Source: Salticus scenicus
Taxonomy: Eukaryota > Arthropoda > Arachnida > Araneae > Salticidae
DNA: 64,000 bases
Reading direction: 5' to 3'
Assembly (NCBI GenBank): GCA_963930645.1
Contig: OZ005648.1
Span: forward strand, 6,090,131 to 6,154,130
Below the pieces are notes generated by a model. It saw nothing but the letters and a program-made list of their open reading frames with translations, made no database searches and was not told the origin of the DNA. The translations under genes were made by a program, and so were the position numbers. Positions 54,520 through 64,000 of this stretch are shown here, one piece after another (positions within the stretch are counted from its first letter, which is position 1; every line of letters starts with the position of its first letter).

Positions 54520-56650
54520 ACTATATGAAAAAAAATATATATTTGATTAATTATATGATTGAATGGATGGATGATATATGAAAAAATATATACATAATTA
54601 ACTATTTGATTGTTTATTGAATGGATGGAAGGAAAGATGAGTAACGGTGCGTGATGGGCGTATAGTGGGCATACGCCCACTATATATTGCATTGTTTACA
54701 TAACACCTTTCAAAACACCTTTCCTTTTTTCAGACACCTTTCAAAAATGTGGCGATTTTTTTCTAAGTGCAGTCTATCGGCAAAATTTACTCTCTTGCTA
54801 AAATTGAATGAAAATAAAAATATCATTAATTTGTATTATGGTCATCAAATCTAAAAATAAGGAAAACATAAATAACAGCTTACCTTCATAAATGATGATT
54901 AAATAACACACAAATATGACACATGTTATTTGAGTTAACTCTAGATTTATTGCTTATTTTAATAATATGATGTGAAGTACCGGTACTTAATTAATGATAT
55001 CATCATAATTACAGAAAAATCAATATTTGCATTATTGAAATGAAATTGATTATGAAATCTTTCTTATTTTATTTTTCATTGTGATCGTTTTTCAGTTCTG
55101 AGTCACTGATCTTTATTTTTACTTAATCTTAGACATCGTTCATTTAAGCTTTTATACATCGTCCAAAATGTCCAGAGTCTATTATTGACTGTTCATAGTT
55201 TATCTAAATAACAGGAAAATAAAGCTACATATGAAATATTATTGACTAAGATGCAATTTTTGAAGGAGGCACTTATTTATTAAAAGAGATGTCACTTTTC
55301 CGATGGAGATATTCAATTTTGGCTGATCGTGCACTTCCAATATTATTGAAGAAGATCAGTAAGTAATTAAATAATGCAAACATATAGAGAACACCATAGC
55401 ATGAATTGATCTTGCGGAACAGCATATTCCCATATGAACTTTATGGAGTTCATCTCTTGATGTATTTAATATTCCAGAACACAAACAGGAACCAGCAGTA
55501 CGCGATGACCGGTGACAGTTTAACGGCTTCACTGATTAAAATTTTATATCTAGGAATCTTTTGATTTTCTTCTTGTGAATAACTGCTGTCCAAAGCTTGC
55601 TAAAATTAATGGATTTTATGGGGATATTATATCTTGAATAAAATGAGCAGTCATAAAGTTAGCAAGAAGCTCTGCTACGGCTTGGGCCGCACCCAGCGAT
55701 CATTTCTAACGGCAGAGCCGCTAGGCTGATCTCGAACCGCAAGCTTCTTACTCTACGATGTTCTCCCTCGGAATGTCTCGGCGTTCCTTCCCAAATCTCC
55801 TGCTTTCAAGTGCCGAAACACTGGCAAATAAATGAGTGCTAAAATAGCTCGCTCCAATTATTTTTAATTGGAGTTAATTTTATGAATGAAAGTTAAAGTT
55901 GATTAAAGTGAATTATTTTTATTCACAATCTATTTATTTTTGATTTATTGAAAGATTAATTTATTTTTCTATTTTTTGTTGAAAATTTTGAACTGACGCT
56001 ATCTTTTGAAAATGCAGAGGAATACTTCCGAAGGGCACTGAACTCAAGCAGAAATTCTTGGAATGTGTGACGTCATAGCGTCAGCAAGAGAGGAAAGCAA
56101 TGTATTTTTGAAAATAAAAAATATCAGAGATATTTTTTTAGAAATAAATAGAAGGAATCCAGAGCATATTTAAATAAATTTTCAGATGCTTATTCATCAA
56201 ATATTTTGGGATTTATTCTGGATTTTGGGAAATATTTATCAATTATTTTTTGGGTTTATTAAATAATTTTTCAGATCTTATTAACTGAAAAAATAGATTA
56301 TTCTGGATTTTAAATAAATTATTTCCGGAGTTTAAATAATTTTTTTCCGATTTCAATTTTTGAAATAAATCACCTCCGTTTTTATTATTTTTTATTAAAA
56401 ATTCATAATTAAATTTTGGAAGGAAGCTTAAAATGAGGAATTTTTAAATAAAATGTTAAAAGTTTTTACCTTTTAACACTATAGAAATAGCAAACATGAA
56501 TTCAGGAGACTTCAAAACGCTAAAATGTCCTATTTGAGTTTTTTCATAAAAACAATACTACCTCACATAATATAGGATCAGAATTTAATTATATGCTTTT
56601 TTCCATCATCCGTAATTTTAAATTTACGAATCGTGCATTATTTAATTCTC
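54520..56650. other. No gene recognised
   Basis: AT-rich. Features seen are a small inverted motif TATAGTGGGCATACGCCCACTATA at about 54661, repeated ACACCTTTCAAAA at 54705-54748, and a more GC-balanced block at 55670-55840 without a reading frame. Confidence 0.45.
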
Positions 56651-56662
56651 CACATTACTTTT

Positions 56663-56942
56663 CAGGGTGGACACTAGTCAAGAAATGTCAGGGAATCTCA
56701 GAAAAGTCAGGGAATTTAAGCGAGTCTGAAAAAGTCATCGAACAGTCAGGGAATTTTGACAAATTTTGTGGTAATAGGCCATATTTGAAAGCTCGTTATT
56801 GTGAATTGTTAAATTATTTGCTAATTTTGTGAAATTTTTTGGGAATAAAGCAGCGTAAGTTAGGGAAAAGTCAAGGAAAATGGTGAAAAAAAGTTGTGGA
56901 AAAGTCAGGGAATTTGGAAATTTTCTAATGTTGGTCACCCTG
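56663..56942. mobile_element. 280-bp TIR element with AAGTCAGGGAATTT motif
   Basis: Ends CAGGGTGGACACTAGTC and GTTGGTCACCCTG are an imperfect inverted pair. GTCAGGGAATTT recurs inside both ends (three or more copies). The flanks CTTTT and CTTTA suggest a 5-bp duplication with one mismatch. Non-coding. Confidence 0.65.
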
Positions 56943-57545
56943 CTTTAGTTAAATTCCTATTTTGCATATATTTTAAGCATTCATTTTTTTTATTTTTTTT
57001 TTAATTGGTGATAAATTTACTCTGTGAATTTAATCTAATTTTTTAAAGCTTATTACAGTCTAAATTGTTTTAAGATGAGACAATACCTAATCTCGCGGAC
57101 AGCCATAGCCAATGTTATTCTGTGGGAAATTTTGTTAAATTTATACATTTTAAATTTGAGTGCAAAAATGAGATTTTTCACAAAGTGTATTTTTCTCATT
57201 TTCTAGTCGCAAAATGAAATACTAAAAATTAAAAAAAAAAAATTGTGGAAAACAAATACTAATTGAATTTGAAACAAATACTTATGAATTTTCTAAATGT
57301 GGAAACAGAATTGAAAAATATTCAAACAATTTTTCCCATACAATAACGTGGGCCTCTGCTGTCGGCGAGATTAGGTATTGTCTGCTCTTAATGTTTCTCA
57401 ATATAAAATTCACTGGAAATGAGCGCCATCTCTTGATGATTTCATGAAGTTTTTGCGGTAAACATTCCAAAATTTAAACTACACTGCATATTGGCCAAAA
57501 CTTGTTTTGGTTGCAAAAAGTACTAATACATGTCAGAAGGAATAC

Positions 57546-58070
57546 CAGTGCTGCCAACTCTCCCGTTTTTCACGGGAGACTCCCGTTTTTTAATCCTATC
57601 TCCCGTTTTTACGTTTTAATGTGTATTTCTCCCGTTTTTCTAATGTTTTCGAAAAATCGAACTAAAAACGCTAATTTTTGACAATTCGTAGGTGCTATCT
57701 TTTCAGATTTACGAAGGCCTTCCAGTTCACAATCTTTCTTCATACACGACATAAATGTCGATATTCATTTAAAACTTACTTTATGAGATTTTAGAATCTC
57801 TAAAGAAACAGAATCCTTCAATATTTCTCGCTTATGTAATTCTTTTTAACTCCCCCCCCCCCCCCATATTTTCTCATCTCCAACTAGTGATCGGTGATCA
57901 AATGCTCTTTGAAACTATTTTGTTTCTTATTCTTTCTCCATCTACAAGCCACAACAAAAATGTCAATATTCATTTTAAATTTGCTTTATTAGATTCTAGA
58001 GCCTATAAAGAAGTAGAAATGTTTAACAGTTTACACTCACGTAAATATCGTTTAACCCCCCCCCCCCTCC

Positions 58071-58102
<32 letters not shown>

Positions 58103-59993
58103 TCCAATTAGCTTTCTCATTCTACAACAAAAGAATAAAACATTTTCCCCCAGGTTTTAAAAAATGTAGGGTACTGCTAGTAAAAAAAAAAGAAAAAAGC
58201 ACTTTTTAGATTCTTGAGGGCAGATTTGAATTTTAAGGACACATTTGACATTTAAAATCCAAACAATTTAAAAATTTAGTTATAAATATGCATACAAAAA
58301 GAAAAAAGTCTGTTTTTAAACTTTTCTTTACTTTTACTTGTTGTTAATGTGCTGATTGTCACACACAATAGTTTTATTTATATTTACAGCCTTTATCTTC
58401 AGTTTGTAGGTTATTTTCTACAAAGGCAGTAATGGGGGGAAAAAATAGATTGAGGCAAGGTGTTTTTTTTTTTTCTTTCTTTTCCAAACAAAGATCAGGC
58501 GACATGCAGCACCCTCCTTAAATTATCTCTGGAAAAATCTGGATCAATGTTCATAAAATCATACTTGCCAACTTTTCCGGTTTTCCCGGAAGACTTCCGG
58601 TTTTTTAACGTATCTTCCGGACAGATGATGAAATCTTCCGTTTTTAAAAAAGTCGCGGATATCGTTCGTTTTAAAAAGAAAACCCAAATGTTCCACGAAA
58701 ACTCCTGATTCCCAATCTTTTTCCATCCATAACATAAATGTCAATACTCATTTCAAACTTGCTTTATGAGATTCTAGAACATGTAAAGAAATAGAATTGT
58801 TAAATATTTCTTGCTGATGTAATTATTTTTTGCCCCCCCCCCCCTTTCATTTATCTCAAACTAGTGATCAGCAATCAAATGTTCTGCAAAAGTCTTTTAT
58901 TTCCTAATCTTTATCCATCTGCAACATAAATGATAATATTAATATTAAACTTCTTTCATTAGATTTTAGAAGTACAGTTGAAAGAGTTTAATATTTCTTA
59001 CTCTGTAATTATTTTTGTATCCCCCCCCCCCCACCCCAGATTGTAATCAATGATCAATTCTAGAAACAATAAAGTCATGGAAGTGCTCAATATTTCTCAT
59101 GTATGTAATTATTTTTAGATCTTTATTGCTGAATTTAATGAATCTGTTTATTTTTCCTCAATTAAATATTTGTATGTCGTATTTATACCAAATGTGTAAA
59201 TATGGGGGAAAAAATGAAGAATAATTTTTTCAGGTAGGAAAATTTTTTCAAAATCAATTGAAGAAAATTAATACTCAGTTGGTTTTATGCACGTTTGAAA
59301 CTGATAATTAGCTACTGCTACTTTTTTTTATATGTATGATTAATGTACATACACAAAAATCATATTCTATTTATTTAAAAAATTAGTTATACTTTAATTT
59401 AACGAAGTTTTTTGTCTATTGTTATATAAATTTCTTACAGATTCTGTTTTGTAGATATTTAATGTTGAAGAGGAATAAATTCATTTAAAACTTTTATATA
59501 TTTAGTATAATCAATCTATAGTATAACGATTTTATAGATTGCTTCTAAATATTAAAATTGTAAAACTGTGTTATTTATTACGTCAAATAGGGGGGGGGGG
59601 GAATCTTCCCTTTTTTTATAAAATCTTCTGGTTTTTCAACAGAAATCTTCCCTTTTTTTCTTAAAATTGGTTGGCAAGTATGTAAAATCTTGTTTTATTA
59701 GATTTTAGAACCAACTGAAGCGATACAGAGGTTCAAAATTCTTTACATATGTAGTTATTTTTAGACTTTGTTAATGAACTTGTTAACTATTTGTTTTTCC
59801 CCAATAAGTTTAAAATATAAATCATCAAACAAAAGTTATATTAGGTCTTTTTAGTTAAAAAAGTATCATGTATTGAATAAAATAATTTTGTTTTGTTTTT
59901 CTCCACGAAACTGTAAATCTCCCTTTTTCTCCCTTGAAATTATGTAAAATCTCCTGTTTTTTTTTTTTTTTTCCACCAAGGTTGGCAGCTCTG
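57546..59993. mobile_element. TGCCAAC-group TIR element, CTCCCG motif, with nested insertion
   Basis: Ends CAGTGCTGCCAACTCTCCCG and GGTTGGCAGCTCTG, with GAATAC on both sides (57540-57545 and 59994-59999), an exact 6-bp duplication. CTCCCGTTTTT recurs five times at the left end. The interior carries subrepeats ending in C runs (57851, 58057) that resemble those of 53073-53968. The CTTCCGG element at 58560-59682 is inserted in it. Confidence 0.85.
58560..59682. mobile_element. TGCCAAC-group TIR element, CTTCCGG motif, copy 2
   Basis: Near-identical sister of 53073-53968, with ends CATACTTGCCAAC and GTTGGCAAGTATG and TAAAAT on both sides (58554-58559 and 59683-59688). It is about 230 bp longer because of extra sequence around 59250-59500. 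It lies inside the 57546-59993 element, so it is younger than that one. Confidence 0.92.
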
Positions 59994-59999
59994 GAATAC

Positions 60000-61010
60000 C
60001 CATGCAAATTTTCAGGTCAAAAGAAGGTCAGGTCAGGTCAAACTGAACAACAAGAAGAAGAAAGTAACTGGCAAATTTCAAGTTTTCAAAATTATAGTAC
60101 TCAGGCCCCTTTATTTGGATCGACTTGCAAATTTTTTATGTTCTGTCTTATGGATGCGCTCAAGGACTGTGCAAAAAAATCATAGGTGTCGGAGGCCAGT
60201 GAGCTGAGGTACAGGTAGTCAAAAAATCCAAGAAACTATGTAAATATAATATACACTAGTAGCGTTTTGCCATGTTATTTTCCTGCTTTGCAAATTTCAG
60301 TTGTTTTACTTAATGTTTGTTTTAGCTTGGCATAGCGAAACGCTGCGGTGTTCCTAGATGCAACAAAGATTAGAATTATTAACAAGTTAACAGTTAAATA
60401 AAAGGTATTTAATTTAGGCACTTAATCAGATTATAACTTAGGAAAACTGCAAGCATCTTATCACCAGTATAATTTATGAAAAAGCATACTTAATATGGAC
60501 TATTCCAGGGACCAAAGCAGCACATTAAATTTGGGAAGGGGGGGGGGGACACTTAATGATCTCCTGAACTAGTGTGGGATTGGAAATAAACACAACAAAC
60601 TCAAATGCATAGTATTACCGAAGCACCTTTATTCTTAGGGACAAGCAACAACTCATTGCGTCTTTTATCTACCATTGCAGAAATCCCAGTCTAGCCAACA
60701 GCAGACAAGCTACTGTCACAACAAATCAAATATAGACATAATTTGTAAAAGACTGCGGATGATGCAATAAACTTATCAATTACAGTCGGTGATGTCATTA
60801 GATGTGCTTCTGGTCAAAAAGTGGAAGTGAACGACAAACATTTTTACTCAGTACATGTTTGCTGGTAAAAAGAAACTAGAGGTTTTAATTTAAAAAGAGG
60901 ATTGAAAGTAGCTATTTATCAAAGTTAATAAAGGAGATTCCAGATATATGTAAGTTATTTAAAAATACTTAAGACTTGCAAATGCCTATTGGCGTTAATG
61001 TTATAATACA
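60000..61010. other. No gene recognised
   Basis: Mixed AT-rich sequence with a G run near 60539. A frame at 59934-60185 overlaps the right end of the TIR element and has no family features. Nothing else is supported. Confidence 0.45.
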
Positions 61011-61013
61011 AAG

Positions 61014-61152
61014 CAGGGATGGAACACGGGCGCAGAATTCATACCGGAATGTGTTTAAGAAATTTCTCTACCTATAATATCGCCGATTTAAGAGGTAGAA
61101 AATTTTCTTACATTGATAGTGGTATGAATTCTGCGCCCGTGTTCCATCCCTG
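61014..61152. mobile_element. 139-bp palindromic MITE, copy 2
   Basis: Same length and same 32-bp ends as 21408-21546, with the inner segment in opposite orientation. TACAAAG lies on both sides (61007-61013 and 61153-61159). The internal sequence differs from copy 1 by only a handful of bases, so both are recent. Confidence 0.92.
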
Positions 61153-61287
61153 TACAAAGTATAAGGAAGTATTGTAATCCCGATTTGCCAATGCCAAATG
61201 GATTTTGTATCTCGCATACCTCATAAACGAATGATTGCTGAATGTTGTAAATTTATATTTGTCACTGTCATGATGTCTAGTTGTAAA

Positions 61288-61360
61288 CAGGCCCGGCTCA
61301 ACCATATAGGCAAACTAGGCGACCGCCTAGGGCGCTGGAATCTGTGGGGCGGCGATAAAA
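61288..61360. repeat. Repeat-end fragment (GCCCGGCTCAACCATATAGG...)
   Basis: CAGGCCCGGCTCAACCATAT followed by ACTAGGCGACCGCCTAGGGC resembles ends of a repeat seen in many animal genomes. Only one end is visible. Classification is not attempted. Confidence 0.4.
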
Positions 61361-61739
61361 CAGCGTTATTTTTTTTAATTAACGCCTATGACTGGTGTAA
61401 ATCAGCCCGCTTACTAAAAAAAAAAAAGAAAATATAAGGCCTAAGTATTCTTTGTTTATTTTCATAATTCATATAAACATAGTACAACTGACTCTTTCCG
61501 TTGATGTTTAAGTTCTTCCCCTTGTGAATTCCGACTGTGCACCAAAAATATCCACAATCGGTCGGCTACTGTGGACTATCACGCATGCACAAACACGTGG
61601 CTTTCAATATTGCATATGCAATTAGCAGTATGCGAAATTCGTACCTTGATATTTTTCGTTTTTGGGGTAGGGGAAGGGAATGCTATACTTTTATACTACT
61701 AACCAGTTTATAATTTTAAAAAACTATCAGAGCAAAAAG

Positions 61740-62440
61740 CCACAAAGGTTTATTTTAGCTGCTACAGCTAACAGCGCAAAATCATAACTAACTGTACAAA
61801 ACGTATCTTCTTAACACGTAGAAAGAAAGAACAAAAAAAAAGTTCTTGAGTCACATCCTTGATAGCTCACATTAATTTAGAAGTCTGGCTCCAGATGATG
61901 CAATCTCTACTGTTCGATTATAATTGACTAGGGGTTTCTCTCTCTTTGAGTGTATATATGTAAAGAGAGGCTTAGAAAGAGCTTTACTAATTAATTATCA
62001 AATTAATTAAAGTTTAATTAAAAATAAACATGTACAAATATTTACACTAAGGTATGACCACATTGGTCTAAACAAAACATAAGTCCACTTAGGACAAAAA
62101 ATAACTATTACCAGCTGCAAGAAACTCTCTGTGATTGGAGAAAATAATTATTTTCTCCAATCACAGAGAGTTTCTTGCAGCTGGTAATAGTTATTTTTTT
62201 ACAGTGATCTCTACTTAGGACCCATTTCAGATTAATAATAAGAAAAAAGCCAAGCCACACAGGCATAAGATGTTATCGCTAACCAAGCGAAACCATAAGC
62301 CATTCCACAAAGATATTTCTTTTTCACGTAGAAAAAATAAATAAATAAAACTTAAAAAAAAAAGTTCTCTGCATAGTACTCGCTGCAGACAACTGTCTCC
62401 AACAGATGATGCAATCTCTTTTCTTCATTTCTTATTAAAG
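61740..62440. repeat. Diverged direct repeat pair
   Basis: Stretches at about 61800-61920 and 62290-62430 share CACGTAGAAA, AAAAAGTTCT, CTCCA(G/A)(A/C)(C/A)GATGATGCAATCTCT. The perfect palindrome (62096-62199) lies between them. Unclassified. Confidence 0.5.
62096..62199. repeat. 104-bp perfect palindrome without spacer
   Basis: Two 52-bp arms are exact complements about a centre between 62147 and 62148 (core AAAATAATTATTTT). CTTAGGAC lies on both sides (62088-62095 and 62214-62221). No coding potential. Either a recent foldback insertion or a palindromic assembly or cloning artefact. Confidence 0.95.
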
Positions 62441-62980
62441 AAGATAATCTTAATTTTCGGTAAGATTTATTTTAATTAATTTTTGCTTCTATTATGTGTT
62501 ATCTATATATTAATAGGCAAGCATAAAATTTGTTGTCCCTTTTTAACATATTAATTATGGGAGTAGAGGGTTGAAAATGGTATCATTCGAAAGGTATGGT
62601 TAGCCGGAAGGTGCGAATACAAATATTATTTTCTTACGATGTCAAGAAGGTATTTAAAAATACATTTATTTTTTATGCATTTTCCCCCATTTTTCCCTTT
62701 TATACACGTATTCCTTCACATTAAAAAATACCTAAAAGTAGAAAGTTGTTAAATCTGGCAATTTCATATAGCTCAAATAAAACCATAGACACAGTAATTT
62801 GTATAATGTAGCATCACTATACGCAAGCGAAGTGATGACGTCACTGTCTGTCCATGGAGCCATGTAAAAGATTTTCTATGTTAATTGTCCATTGAGTTTT
62901 TTGTAAAAAATTCTTAAAAAATAATGGAAATTATCTGCCGATTTTAATTCTGATATTTGGGTATAGTTATATATAAGTTA

Positions 62981-63591
62981 CAACGAGATATATAAATTAG
63001 AGTGCTGATTCAATGGATGAAGGATTAACTTTCCGCGGTTCTAGATGAATCACGTGATATGCTCGAATAGGTTGCTGTGTTTGGCCCTTTATCGCTATTT
63101 TGGCATTTAAAATAGCAGTTCGACAAATTATCATCATTATTAGGTAACATGACAGTTCTATGACCGAAATAAATTGCTTTTAAAATAATTTTACACATAT
63201 TTCACATTTTAATAAATAATAAAATACCTTTCTATTCATCGTTTCTCAACAAACTTTAAAAGTGTTTATAAAAAAAATTTAAACTTTTAAAGAGCTAAAT
63301 TTAACAACAAATAATAATTTTTCAACTATTTTTAAGCATTTTATCGGTTAAAGTTCAACTACACGAAATAAAAAAGAAGTAAAATCAAAATCAAAATGGT
63401 TTAGAACAAAAGAATATTAAACTACGTGAAGTAAACAAAAACATTGAAACCGTTGCCATAGAAATGTACTGAAAATGAGCTGTTACCAAGGAAACCACCG
63501 AATACGCATGTGCAAGGAAAGCATGTCACATGACTCATCTTGGACCTTCTCAAGGGTTACCATTTATCACTCTACTTTATATATCTCGTTG
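62981..63591. mobile_element. 611-bp hAT-like non-autonomous element, 8-bp duplication
   Basis: Ends CAACGAGATATATAAA and TTTATATATCTCGTTG (the pairing extends about 24 bp with one or two mismatches) are flanked by ATAAGTTA on both sides (62973-62980 and 63592-63599), an exact 8-bp duplication as in hAT or P elements. No transposase frame. Confidence 0.85.
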
Positions 63592-63599
63592 ATAAGTTA

Positions 63600-64000
63600 C
63601 TGTCTACATGTGTTTGATTGAGTTATTTTTTTCTGTAAAATTGATAAAATTTTAATTTAAAATCACAAAACTCCAGAAAAAAAAAATGGCAAACTTCCAG
63701 TTTCGAATGTAAACATAAATATTTCATTTCAAAGGGTGATATTTAAACAATAAATATTGAACTAATATACTAAATAAAAGGAAAATGGATTTGTTACTAA
63801 CTGCTGCATGTATAAGTAGACGATACGGAAAAAATTCCGATTTCCGTTTTTTGCTGAATTTACATGTTTTGAGTTTTCTTTACGTTTCAATTAACTGAAA
63901 CTGGCTACTTATTTTTTAAAAAAGTGTCTTTATTGCTAGCTTTTGTGGGTAGAAGAAGCAAGTAGAAGATACATAAAAACTTTTGATTTCCGGTTTTCGA
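63600..64000. other. No gene recognised
   Basis: AT-rich sequence up to the window end. CGGAAAAAATTCCGATTTCCG at about 63826 is a short local inverted motif. Confidence 0.5.

Overview
The window reads as a strongly AT-rich animal genome with long introns. I see no prokaryotic gene layout. It carries the 3' part of one conserved host gene on the + strand. Eight recognisable coding exons (seven positions, one of them duplicated) encode the C-terminal region of a UBAP2/UBAP2L protein, called Lingerer in Drosophila. They lie at 1115-1180, 1405-1470, 6851-6929, 16967-17163, 33191-33278, 36672-36755, 37666-37730 and 42493-42780. All have AG/GT boundaries and consistent phases. A long 3' UTR follows, with several AATAAA signals between 43344 and 44627. 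The first two exons are near-identical copies and look mutually exclusive. The repeat mixture (Penelope-like elements, an RNase H-bearing LINE, Kolobok-, piggyBac-, hAT-, mariner- and pogo-like elements, a Helitron helicase remnant) fits an arthropod, most plausibly a spider or other chelicerate. That placement is an inference.

Almost everything else is transposon. Intron 1471-6850 holds a pogo-like element, a Helitron/PIF1 helicase relic and an internally deleted hAT-like element. Intron 6930-16966 holds a deleted Kolobok element with TTAA ends, a broken piggyBac copy split by a pogo-like insertion, and a broken hAT transposase gene. Intron 17164-33190 holds a tRNA-like sequence inside an inverted repeat and a LINE of up to about 9 kb antisense to the host gene. 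That LINE has a long tandem-repeated 5' region. The same intron has nested TIR elements, a Penelope-like foldback and a mariner remnant. Intron 33279-36671 holds a Penelope-type GIY-YIG remnant. Intron 37731-42492 holds another foldback and a TIR element.

Downstream of the gene (after about 44650) there is no recognisable host gene. That part holds a 174-bp tandem array split by a DD37D mariner, a second clear Penelope foldback, several TIR elements with exact 5-6 bp target duplications, a 139-bp MITE whose sister copy disrupts the LINE, a 104-bp perfect palindrome, and a 611-bp element with an exact 8-bp duplication.

The most interesting signals are four. One is the duplicated symmetric 66-bp exon, kept almost entirely by synonymous change. 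The second is a group of elements with related ...TGCCAAC... termini and 5-6 bp duplications, in which related interiors carry different subterminal motifs. The third is the repeated head-to-head arrangement of Penelope-like 3' ends. The fourth is the tandem 5' monomers of the LINE. No computation was run. Element boundaries rest on terminal repeats and target duplications read by eye.
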